Under the pieces are notes generated by a model, which made no database searches, was not told the origin of the DNA, and worked only from the letters and a program-made list of their open reading frames with translations. From contig CAKMRJ010005634.1 in NCBI GenBank assembly GCA_928212115.1, forward strand, positions 262,674,530-262,738,529: DNA of 64,000 nucleotides, read 5' to 3'. Shown one piece after another: positions 32,885 to 43,467 of this stretch. Numbering within the stretch: the stretch's first letter is position 1; the number at the start of each line of letters is the position of its first letter. Source of the DNA: Lactuca virosa (taxonomy: Eukaryota > Streptophyta > Magnoliopsida > Asterales > Asteraceae). Made by a program: the position numbers and the translations under genes.

Positions 32885-34612
32885 AAGTTTACGAGGCTGA
32901 CATGGTCATCAAAAATAAAACTGACAATTCTTTTTGGGGACATAAAAGAAACAATCGACAACCTAAGAAGCGTACACATGAAGTTCAACCCTAAAAAGTT
33001 CCTTTTATGAGCGTCAAGGAGGTAAAAGCATTGAACTCTAAGCTAGCGAGGTTGGGACGTTTCTTAGCGAAGTCAGCACAGAAGGAGCTTCTTTTCTACA
33101 AAATAAAGAGAGTATCGGATAAGAAGGAATTCAAATGGACAGATGAAGCAAAAACAACATTTAAAATACTTAATTCATCAATAGTAGAGCTACCAGCACT
33201 GGCATTACAACTACCAAGAGAAACGTTAACAATATACCTATCAATAACAAAGCTAGTTGTATGTGTTCTACCGGTAGCCAACATGGGAGACAAACAAGTA
33301 CTCATATATTTTGCAAGACGGGTCTTACGAGGAGCCGATATAGGATATTCCAACATGGAAAACCATGCCTTTTTCCTAGTAAATGTGGCAAGGCAATTAA
33401 GTAGGTATTTTCTAGCACATGAAATCAAGGTATTAACTCAAGCAATAAAATGACAAGTGCTATTAAAACCATAAAAATGAGGATGCCTCGTCAAATGGGC
33501 GATCCAATTAGGGGAATACAATATCGACTTCAAGTCGTAGAAAAGTATAAAAGCTCAAGCTCTGGCAGATTTCATAAAAGAAATAACCAATCACGGGGAA
33601 ATATATATACTAGAAAAAAGCGGCGAGAATAAAAAAACGCAACACAAGTAAACAAAAATGGTTGGGTCATGTACACAAATGGAACATCAAGCGTAGACAG
33701 TGCAAGAGCATGATACTAACAAGCCTAACCAGGGAAGACATCATTTACGTGTTATGCTTTGAATTTAATGCGTCAAATAATGAATCTGAGTATGAAGCAT
33801 TAATAGCAGGATTGCAGTTGGTGATCAAAATGGGATGTGAAAACATATGGACTTTTGTAGATTCCCTAATAGTGGCTAATTAGATAGGTGGCCTCTATGA
33901 TGTCAGAGGACGAAATCTTTCACAATATGCATCATAGGTGAGAGCACTAAAGAAACAGTTCAAAACGTTTCGATTGCAACATATACCCAGCTCAAAGAAC
34001 AAGCAGGCATATACGTTCGATAAGTTGCATATTCAACATTCTCACACTTAGTTATGCAAGTACTAGTTCATATAGTGTGAACCAAAGCAATAGACAAGTC
34101 AGAGACAATCTCGACCATTGAGGTAACAGATGACTGGTGAAAATTATAATGGAGAATCTGTTTGAGGGAAAACTATAAACCAATGGATGACAAACAATCT
34201 AGGAAAATAAGAATCAAAGCACCATATTTCATCATACAAAATGAAAAGGTGTACAAGATGGGATACCTTACACCACAGTTACAATGTGTACGAGTCAATG
34301 AAGATAGACATCTAATAAATGATATGCATGAAGGAATAGTCGGAGCACACGAAGGGGGGAGGATGATCGTTCAGAAAATAGCCATATTGGGATATTACTG
34401 GCCCATCATGAATCAAAAAACCACAAACATAATATACAAATGTAATAAATATGAAAATCATGCCCCAATACTAAGAAATGGAGCAACACTGATGATAAGC
34501 ATAAGCAGCCCATGGCCAATCGTGGAGTGGGGTGACATCATAGTAGGTCCTTTTCTGGAAGCACCACAAAAAGTAAAATTCATAGTAGTTGCAATAGAAT
34601 ATTTAAGGCTAC
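32885..34612 (+). pseudogene. Tat-clade Gypsy relic: RT tail, RNase H, second RNase H, integrase zinc domain
   Basis: Decayed but ordered motifs identify Tat (Ogre/Retand-type) pol. RT tail: YEADMVIKNKTD (YVDD decayed) and LRSVHMKFNPKK. Then SVKEVKALNSKLARLGRFLAKS and KEFKWTDEAKTTFKIL lead into the first RNase H, with LADFIKEI near 33560. A second RNase H follows (FNASNNESEYEALIAGLQL, DSLIVAN, HIPSSKNKQAY). Dual RNase H is diagnostic of Tat. The integrase zinc region is HEGIVGAHEGGRMIVQKI..GYYWPIM..CNKYENH, where the CXXC is decayed. A core start WGDIIVGPFLEAPQKVKFIVVAIEY precedes a MITE insertion. Confidence 0.82.
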
Positions 34613-34809
34613 TAGGAGTGGGCAATGCCCACTCCCGTTATTGTGCTTAATAACGGCTAATAACGCCAATGAACATCGCCCCCCTCTATAGTTATTACAC
34701 GTTAAAGGTATTCATGTTGCTTCCCGTTACCACCACAACATTTGGTAACGGCGTTTCCTTTTTTTTGGCTTTTTCTGCTAATAACGCCTGTGGGCGTTGC
34801 CCACTCCTA
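34613..34809. mobile_element. MITE-like element with palindromic termini, inside Tat integrase
   Basis: About 197 bp. The left end TAGGAGTGGGCAATGCCCAC and right end, read in reverse complement, TAGGAGTGGGCAACGCCCAC match at 19 of 20 bases. Each end is itself nearly palindromic, and inner CGTTATT..AATAACG stems continue the fold-back. It splits integrase between VAIEY and TKW. The TAGG-GTGGGCAA start resembles hAT-type MITEs, but a clear 8-bp target duplication is not visible. It has no coding capacity. Confidence 0.75.
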
Positions 34810-35405
34810 TCACTCTAACAAAATGGGTGAAAGTCGAGCCGTTGGAAACAGTTACTGGACACAACATTATCAAATTCTTCTGGAAGCAAATCGTATGTCG
34901 GTTTGGAGTGCAACATATACTAATATTAGATAACTGAACATAGTTTGCCAATGCACCATTTCAAGAATGGTGTGAAAATATTTGGATCAAACTAAGATTC
35001 ACTTTAGTGACTCACCCAGAAGCGAACAGACAAACGGATGTCACTAATAGAACAATAGTTCACGACCTAGAAAAAAGGCTATAGGTTGCTAAAGAGAGAT
35101 ATGTAGATGAATTAGCCAGCATGTTATGGTCAAATAGAACAATAGAAAGAACAATAACAAGATAAACAACATTTAGCCTGGTATATAGTTCGGAGGCAGT
35201 AATACCGCTAGAGTTGATGGTGCTCACCGAACGAATGTCAAACTATGATCAGACAAGCAATAATAAAGGGCTAAAAACAAACTTAGAACTATTTGTGGAA
35301 AGGCAAGAAATGGCAGCAATCCAATAAGAGTACTACAAGAAACATATAGAAAGTCAAAAATAATCAACATGTTTATAATAGGTCTTGTAAGGTTAGCGAG
35401 CAGGT
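34810..35405 (+). pseudogene. Tat integrase core, decayed
   Basis: Fragments KWVKVEPLETVTGHNIIKFFWKQI, FGVQHILILDN, THPEANRQTDVTNRTIVHDLEKRL and FSLVYSSEAVIP follow the Tat integrase core, with the catalytic Glu region present as AN/RQTDVTNR. Many stops. It is interrupted at 35405 by the solo LTR and continues at 39060. Confidence 0.75.
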
Positions 35406-35689
35406 TGTGACAACCGTCAAATTCAAGTCAAAGTCAACAATGTCAAACTGGTCAAGCTTAACCAATACTTGTATAAGAAAAGATATTTTGTAAAAATGTG
35501 TGTTGGCACGCCAAGAATTCAAGTGTTTCAGATATTCTATGTGAATAGCAATGTAAAACCCTAAAAAGAGAGTTAAACGCTTCAAAACACGACTAAGGAC
35601 CCTCTCGGGGACTTAAAACAATCATAAGCGAAGTATAACGGGGTTCACGAATCTTGCATTATGAGATTATGCGATAATAATGGCTAAGA

Positions 35690-36085
35690 TTAAATCTCTC
35701 CCAAATCTCTCCAAGTATGTGAAATCTCTACCAAATCTCTCCAAGTATGTGAAATCTCTCCCAAATCTCTCTAAGTATGTGAAATCTCTCCCTAATCTCT
35801 CCAAATATGTGAAATCTCTCCAACTATGTGAAATCTCTCCCAAATCTCTCCAAGTATGTGAAAACTCTCCCAAATCTCTCCAAATATGTGAAATCTCTCC
35901 AAGTATGTGAAATCTCTCCCAAATCTCTCCAAGTATGTGAAATCTCTCCCAAATCTCTCCAAGTATGTGAAATCTCTCCAAGTATTTGAAATCTCTCCCA
36001 AATCTCTCCTAGTATGTGAAATCTCTCCCAAATCTCTCCAAGTATGTGAAATCTCTCCCAAATCTCTCCCAAAATCTCTCTCAAA
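35690..36085. repeat. 30-bp tandem repeat array in the solo LTR
   Basis: About 12 units of AAGTATGTGAAATCTCTCCC plus AAATCTCTCC, with some shortened units of 18 bp. The 10-codon periodicity makes a repeating YVKSLPNLSK frame and an antisense frame, which are artefacts of the repeat. Confidence 0.95.
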
Positions 36086-37084
36086 CTTTTTATAGTCATC
36101 CGGGTCATCCCGACCCTTAACTTGGTCAAAAATCACGCAAAACGGAAAGATTTCTCGAAAAATAGTCATATAGGACCGAAACCCTTCTCAGGAACCGAAC
36201 CCTCTTAGAGGGAACCTGTTAGAACCGAACTGCCCTCTTAGAGCCGAAGCTTCTTAAAGGACCGAAGTCACCTTCGCGTTCGGTCTATTTCGCATGAGAG
36301 CCTCCTCAGAACCGAACTTTTCAGAAGCACCCTTCTCGGACCGAAGCTCAGCAGACCGAACCGAGACCCACGGACCTTCGGTCCCTTCTTCCCCCTTCGG
36401 CTCCTTCTTTCCCTTCTCTCGGTTCTCACTCTCTTAGAGCCGAACCTCGCAGGTTCGGTCCATATTGCCCGGTTTTCGACCACTTTCGCTTCCTAAGCCC
36501 GTTTTTGACGTTTTTGACGGGATATTTTCACCAAATTCATATATTTATCATTTTTAACCCCCAGACTCATATTTTATTTATTTTTCAAGGATTTATTAAT
36601 TAAAATCATTATTTTATATAGGAGTATTCTACCCTACAAGTGGGTCAAGTGTGCCCACTAGCCTTCCATGTTTCATCTTCTCATTGGTCCACCCTTATCC
36701 ACATCACACACATCAAAGTAAACATCCTTTCATCCTAGCCACTTGCTCCAGCAACCCTTCATATAAAGAAATGTCTGGGGATTTCCTTGATCATTCTCTT
36801 CTCCATAAAACACATATACACTCCTTAGCCATCAAAAGAGCCTCTTTTTCTCTCAACTTCCAGCCACACTTTTGATGTGTTCTTGAGTCATTTATTCACT
36901 TATTGGTAAGTATTTACTTCTAACTCAAGTACTATTACATGTTTTCATAACACTCATGGATCATCTACACACATATTAATACGAAATCGTTCTTAGATCA
37001 CCCAAAAACTTCGTGTGTTCATCAAGTGATCTTGACTTGATACTCCTTGTCTTCAACCTTCCACTCTTCAAGAAATCACTCAAG

Positions 37085-38813
37085 GTGAGTTCATACCCCT
37101 ACATTTTCTAGTTTTCTTCAATTTTCATGGGGGAATACAAGTTAAAACACCAAAACATATTCAAAACTTAACTTGACATATTACAACAGAAAAGTTGTGA
37201 CCTGTTCACGAATTGTTTTACCCAACTTAAGCTTAATATTTTTCAAAACTGTTTCATATGCAACTAGTTCAGGTTTATACCTTTAAAAGTAATACTTGCA
37301 CATCTCCATACGATTTTTCTACGATTTATGGTGATTTTTACAAAACTGCCTATCATTTCAGAAACGAATTCGGACCAGTCTGTGAATATGAACACTGTCA
37401 CATAAGTTAGAGATTTCTAAAAATCATAATAAAAATTATTAATAAACTAGACACATTTTCTAAACTCTCAGAGTTTACGGAGTTAGTTTTCGACTTCGTA
37501 TGATTTTTGTATAATGTTTTCAAAACAGTGCAGAAAGGGTAAAAACTAATTACATAGCTTACCATATTAACAACACTTTGTAGTATGTTGAGCAAAGTGC
37601 ATAACAATAAGTTTCTCAATGTTTGGATGCATTCTTGTTAGTTTATCATCATAAACAGAAATTTGTCATTCATGTTAAGGTTTTTTTTCCATTCATTTCG
37701 AACACATATAATAAACTATAATAAGTATAGTTTATGAAATTTCGATAAAAGCATACTACATGGAAAAGGTTTTACTCTCAAAACAAATGGGTTTTTCATA
37801 TACTACATGATAAACTATAATAGTAATAGTTTATGGATTTCATATCACTAATTTATTTCATAAAAGGTGATTTCACTTCCACCACGGAAGGGGTTTTATA
37901 CTCAAACTATATGTAAACTAGTTAACGTAAGTTGTGAGACATTCTCTATCGTACTCTTAAGGTACGAGCTCAAAATCCTGTAAGTTATAACCAGAGTCTC
38001 TTGTAGGGAGAGCGTGATAATTGTGTATAGATCTATATTGGGATTGACACCCCACACCTCGCTGCTAGCTACAGCCGGACCGGCAGGTCTGCGGGTGAAA
38101 AGTGTCATAAGATCCTGACGTCTGAAAAACGTTGTTGCAGGTTATTTCTCGTCATAGTATGGTTAGAACGACTCACATAGGGAGTTAACAATATTTCCAG
38201 TTTACAGGGAAAATTCTATTTTGAAAAGGGGTTTTATCTATTTAAAACTACTTGAACGTTATAAGTATAAAACACTCACATATTCTCGGTCTTGGGATTT
38301 AAGACTACATGACTTTTTATAAGGAAAATAAGGGATTTTTCTTGAAGTATACATGATAAAGTATCAGGTTTACACTAAATGGCTTTCATGATATCAAAAC
38401 CTTGTTTCATCTAGAATTGTTAGACTTCAGCTATAATGGCAAAGTGTACATGTTGGAGTTATATATGAATTTAGTCGCAATCGACTTAGAATTGGTGGGC
38501 CCGCCTTACTTCCTGTTCCTTGTTTGGTTGTGGATCTAGGGCAGACCCACTATATTCGACGGTTTATTTAACTAAAATTTTATATAACTTATATGCACTG
38601 GGTGATTATAGAAGGAATCTACAGATCTTTCTAGGGTACATTATTGCATAACATATGAGCATTCATGTCACACTTACTAAAGAAAATATTGGATTTTATG
38701 GAATCATACTCTATCGCTTTTAACAAGGAAAACGATTACTTTCTCAAATAAAACTCTTATGAACTCACCAACTTAATTGTTGACACTCTTTCCAAAACTA
38801 CTTGTATTCTCAG
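37085..38813 (+). other. Candidate intron inside the solo LTR
   Basis: Donor CTCAAG/GTGAGTTCATACCCC (GT 37085-37086) and acceptor CTTGTATTCTCAG (AG 38812-38813), both nearly identical in sequence to those of B (GTGAGTTCATACCCC at 5745; TTGTATTCTCAG at 7293). A TATA box lies about 320 bp upstream of the donor. Inferred only. Confidence 0.4.
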
Positions 38814-39059
38814 GAAATCAGTGAAACAGGAAATCAACAAGCTTTTGAAGATGGGACGTTAAATCGTCAAACATTTCATTTTTGTCATCATAGTGTAATT
38901 GAATTGAAACATGTAAAAACATACTATGGTATAACTTTTTCAATTATATTTATGATGGTTGTATTTACTTTGAGCACTATTATACTCGTTGTTGTGATAC
39001 TATATATGAAGTCCTCCACCCCCGGACGTTTCCGTCATCCTTGGTTTGGGGGTGTGACA

Positions 39060-39260
39060 CAGGTATTAAGGAACAATGAGGCGAGTAGAAAATAACCACA
39101 AGGTAAACTAAGACCAATGTGCGAACGACCTTACATAATGTCTAAAGTGAAAAGAGATAGAGCATGTACTTTGGAAACAAAGGACAGGGAAACAATATCC
39201 AAAACATGACATGTAAAGAATTTAAGGAAATCTTATGTACGAATAGAATATTCGAGAAAA
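39060..39260 (+). pseudogene. Tat integrase carboxy terminus
   Basis: After the solo LTR the frame resumes with VLRNNEASRK..PQGKLRPMCERPYIMSKVKRDRACTLETKD and VKNLRKSYV, the GPY/F-like end of Tat integrase (KL.P.WEGPY..SKV). This confirms that 32885-39260 is one relic interrupted by later insertions. Confidence 0.82.
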
Positions 39261-39307
39261 AAGGTTGTAAATAATCCAAACATAACCTAACTTGGAAACA
39301 CATGAAA

Positions 39308-40190
39308 ACCCAGTAGGAAGGCAGTATGATCTCGATCTAATTGTACCATGACATGCCCATAAGCAACATGACCTACCATGGGGCACACGATAAACCGGTA
39401 GGATGACAATATGGTCTCAATCTAATTATACCATGACATGCTTGTAAGCAATATAACCTACCAGACAACTCACTAGGAAGGAAATATGGTCTCAATCTAA
39501 TTGCACCATGACATGCTCATAAGCAACATCACCTACCTTGGGGAACACAACATCCTAGTAGGAAGGCAAGATGGTCTCGATCTAATTATATCATCACATG
39601 CCCATAACCAACATCACATACTTTGGGGCATACAACATCCCGAAAGGAAGGCAAAGTTGTCTCGATCTAATCGTACAATGACATGCCCATAAGTAACATC
39701 ACCTACCTCGGGCCACACAAAACCCCGGTAGGATAACAATACGGTTTTGACCAAATCGTACGATGACATGCTCGTATGCCACATAACCTACACTAGGACA
39801 CACGACAACCCGGTAGGAAGGCAATACGGTCTCAATTTAATTGTACCATGATATGTTGATAAGGAACATAACTTACCTTGGGGCAGACGACGACCCCAAT
39901 ATGAAGGAAATATGGTCTTGATCTTATTGTAGAATAACATGCTCATAAGCAACATCACCTACCTTGTAGTGCACAACACCCCGGTAGGAATGCAATGTGG
40001 CCTCAATCTAATCGTACCATGACATTCCTATAAGCAACATAACCTACATTGGGACAGACGACAACCCGAAAAGAAGGAAATATAGTCTCGGTCTAATCGT
40101 ACCATGATATGCCCATAGGCAACATCATATACCTTAGGGTACATGACAACTCGACATAGAAAGTAGTATGATCTTTACTTAAATCATAGG
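39308..40190. repeat. 85-bp tandem repeat array in the 3' untranslated region of the Tat relic
   Basis: About 10 diverged units of roughly 83-86 bp, each with GGTAGGAAGGCAATATGGTC, TCAATCTAATCGTACCATGA, CATGCCCATAAGCAACATCA and a CCTACCTTGGGGCACAC block. It begins 50 bp after the integrase end. Tandem arrays between pol and 3' LTR are a known trait of Tat/Ogre-type elements and can seed satellites. Confidence 0.93.
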
Positions 40191-41384
40191 GAGGCATCCC
40201 CACCACTAAAAAGAAAGAAAAACCAAGTTGTTGTAACATAACAAAAAAATTTCGATCCATTTAAATCTTAATGCAACTCTTAGACAACGGAATCCATAAA
40301 GCAATGACACTATGACACAAACTCAACACTATCGTACTCAAAGAATCAAGGATGTTTAGCCGTTAAATGGAAATGTGCATTCACGAGCAACGAAACAATA
40401 TGACTTATGAAGGGAAGGAACAAGAAGATAATGATCCTATCACAAGCCATCAAAAAAACACAATTAATCAAGGAAAATTGGTGCTTAGTAGTTTTTGATA
40501 AAACACAATCACTAAAACAAAAGAAACTGGTTACACTTGCAAGCTATACTTGATTAAAAAAAGGTTTTTGCCAAAAGGAATGAAGTGTAACTAGTCTGAT
40601 AATCCTACACTTATGACAACTTAGCAGTAAGTTGGTACCGAAGAACGTGATTTTCTCGAAGGAAAGCTTTGTAATTAGCCTCCAAGAGGGCGCGTCGATT
40701 CTCCAACACAACTATATGCCGAACGAAACTTATCACTCAAATTAGCGTGATATTTTCCAGCCTCGAACACCACCTCTTATCCACCCAGTTTCAACCTTAC
40801 AGTTGCACGTAAATTAACTTAAACGAATAGAAACGATCACGTAAGATCAGCAACCCATCGTACAGTTTGGCTTTCTTGCCCTTGGCAATTGTAAGAATAT
40901 CTTCGGCATGAGCAATAGATCAACAAGCTTCATCTGAATCCTCTTGCAATAAACAACAGAAAGGGAAAGAACCTGCCACACACAACAAAACCTTTAGGCT
41001 AAAGAACAACAGGTTCAAAACGACAAAGACGATAAAAACTGATACCATCAATAGTAGCAATCAAAGAATTCGGATGGTCGACCACTAAACTCGATGAAGG
41101 CATGGATGGACCAGTCACATTAAGATGAAAATCCCAAATTGATGAGATATAGTAGAACTCTTGCGCTTACCAAAATAGTTTTGGGTGTTCGGGTAGATAC
41201 AGAAGTTAATTCAACATCAACGGATGGATAGGAAGAACAATGGGTGAAACATCTATATGAGGAACACGAGTATCACCCGCAAGCTGATTGAGTGAAAACA
41301 CGTCTAACCCGAATCCTGCGAAGTGCAATGATGACCCAGAAGGACAAAATGGCACATAAGGAGCCTTGGTAGACATCACATTTT

Positions 41385-41386
<2 letters not shown>
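40191..41386. other. Unassigned, probably rest of Tat 3' untranslated region
   Basis: A/C-rich sequence with stops in all frames and no recognisable gene. A 3' LTR of the Tat relic was not found. Confidence 0.4.

Positions 41387-41445
<59 letters not shown>
41387..41445. repeat. (AT)n microsatellite
   Basis: About 29 AT units, directly abutting the Helitron-like end at 41448. Confidence 0.95.
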
Positions 41446-41447
<2 letters not shown>

Positions 41448-41448
<1 letters not shown>

Positions 41449-43467
41449 TAGCGGTGTACTCGTGCAAAGCGGCGGCGAATAGTTTCTTTCAGCGATATGT
41501 TTTGTTAACAATAGTGTTATGTTCCGAAGATAATACTTGTCTAAGACAATAGAATCCAAATTTCGCGTTATTTGTGACATGATATATCAAATAATCGATA
41601 AGAAAAATGGTAGTAAGATAAACATCTATTTCAACTGAAAAATATTAGGTTACACATAATTAACTTTTTATTATTATTTTATCGAATTAATTGTTTCAAA
41701 TATATAAATAAGAGTAAATTACACAAAGGGTGGAACCATTATTTGAGGTAATTTCCACATTTGGTGTTCACTTTTTTTTCCAAATAGACGTCTCTATGAT
41801 ATATTTATGTTGCGTCTTTGGTCCCTTACAAAAATAAAATGAATCTCCTATCCTTATAAATTATGTTTAATTGTTTTATACCTTATTATTATTATTATAT
41901 ATAGACATATGTCACTATTGCCCCTACCCATACCAACTAACCCCAACCCCAACCCAATACACTTAACCCTAACTCATATCCTTGACCTGACGTTACCCTT
42001 AACCACAACATATGGTACGTCTCTCACTATCACTCTCTCTTAAACTCTACGCCTCCTTATCCATTCTTGTACGAAACATACCACCACCAAAACCCCACCT
42101 GAAATCAATCACCACTTTATCACCCCCCCCCCCACCCCCGAAATTCAGTTAATTACATCGTCCCCTTATTCCAACAATCGCTTACTAGGTGCGACAAAAA
42201 GCTTTTTTGATGATTAGTTTCCTTTCCGCGAGTGGCAAACAAACATCCGGTGAATAATCTCTTTTACACGATTAGTTCTCTCGAAAACATATTATACATT
42301 TATAAAACCCCATAATATTGTTAATTTGTATGATTAAACCAATTGGTTATCTAAAAGCCCAAGTTTGATTTATTATATAGAGTGAGTGTTTGAATGGATT
42401 TGTTTGGATTACCAAATATAAAGAATTCAAATTGATTACGACTTTCAAAATACACATTTAAATATCTGAACTTTATAAAAGTTTGAACCAATAAAATATT
42501 TTGTTGTTTTAGGTTAAAAATGAAGGTATGTTTACGTGTTGAGTTATAAATGAAAATACGTTAGTATTTCAGGAGACAATTTTTAATGAATAGTTTTGTT
42601 TCAGTGATGTTTAATCAGACCATTATGGATCTTTTGGCATGGAATGTGCAGTAATTTTCTGATAATATTGTTCTTGACTTAACTTAGTCGAACCTATTAC
42701 AACATATTGGTTGTAATTTTTTTTTTAAGTATTGCTATTGACCGCATCGGGTCTAACACATAAATTGGGGTGTTATACATCATTTTAATCGAGTTTTTAA
42801 CATACAAAATATTGGCGAAATAAGGTTCAATGGTGTTGTGTTAAAGTTGTAATGTCTAAAAAAGGTTACTGTAATTTCAATTTAAAATATCAAATAAATT
42901 AGATTTTAAGAAGAACAAGTGATCTTGTGTTCAAATCCAAACCGATTAACCACAAATAATATAATGTACCAAAACAAAACTAATAGTTGTAATTTTAGAA
43001 TTATGTATTATAATTAAAAAGTCACTATAAATTAAAACATATGTTTCATTAAATTACTAGGTATAAAACTCCTGTATTACATGATTTCATTTAAAAGAAA
43101 ATTGAAATTCTTAACATTTTGAAAATTTTGAATTTATAAGAAAAATTAAAAAAATATTCAATTATTAAAATTAAAATGTTTTTTTAAATTAAATTAATAA
43201 TTTAGATAAATAAACATATGAAACTAATGAGGTTTTAATTTAGAAAATTTGAAATTAGAAGAAATATCAATTAATGATATTGATATGCATTTATTATTAC
43301 ATTTATTACAATTATTACATTTAAATATTATGTGGAATTTAATAAAATGGAAAAAACAACGAAATGTTTTGTGGAAAAATTTAATTGAAAATAACCACAA
43401 AATGACATATGGCCAAATCAATGAGAATGTGACATGTGGCAAAAAGATTTTCATTTATTAGAATAGA
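41448..43467 (-). mobile_element. Candidate non-autonomous Helitron
   Basis: Read on the minus strand it starts TCTATTCTAATAAATG after an A and ends CACGAGTACACCGCTAG before a T, matching Helitron rules (5' TC, 3' CTAG preceded by a GC-rich hairpin-like stretch, A/T insertion site). The inner GCCACATGTCACATTC region is a motif common in plant Helitron-like repeats. No Rep/helicase coding sequence is present. A C-rich tract (42121-42140) and CCCCAACCC runs (41938-41960) lie inside. The 3' hairpin is imperfect. Confidence 0.45.

Larger units (their letters stand above)
35406..39059 (+). repeat. Solo LTR, 3654 bp, long-LTR Gypsy family related to B
   Basis: Begins TGTGACAACCGTC and ends GGGGGTGTGACA with target duplication CAGGT at 35401-35405 and 39060-39064, and no internal region. 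Its last 70 bp closely resemble the LTR end of B (CCTCCACCCCCG.ACGTTTCCG), as do blocks near 38510 (TTCCTTGTTTGGTTGTGGA). It includes a 30-bp tandem array, clustered ACCGAA motifs (36170-36480), a TATAAA at 36762 and a donor/acceptor pair (37085-38813). Solo LTRs form by recombination between the two LTRs. Confidence 0.92.

Noticed and set aside
35667..36169. Periodic frames of 76-125 codons in the solo LTR
   Set aside because: Product of the 30-bp tandem repeat; no other coding evidence.
39308..40190. Possible CRISPR array from regular repeats
   Set aside because: Units are contiguous 85-bp tandem repeats without unique spacers, in plant nuclear DNA next to Tat integrase.
41206..41580. 124-codon minus frame with a (YI)n stretch
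   Set aside because: Crosses an AT microsatellite; no domain.
41938..41990. CCCTAA-like telomeric repeats
   Set aside because: Only short, irregular CCCCAACCC/CCCTAAC units; no tandem CCCTAAA array.
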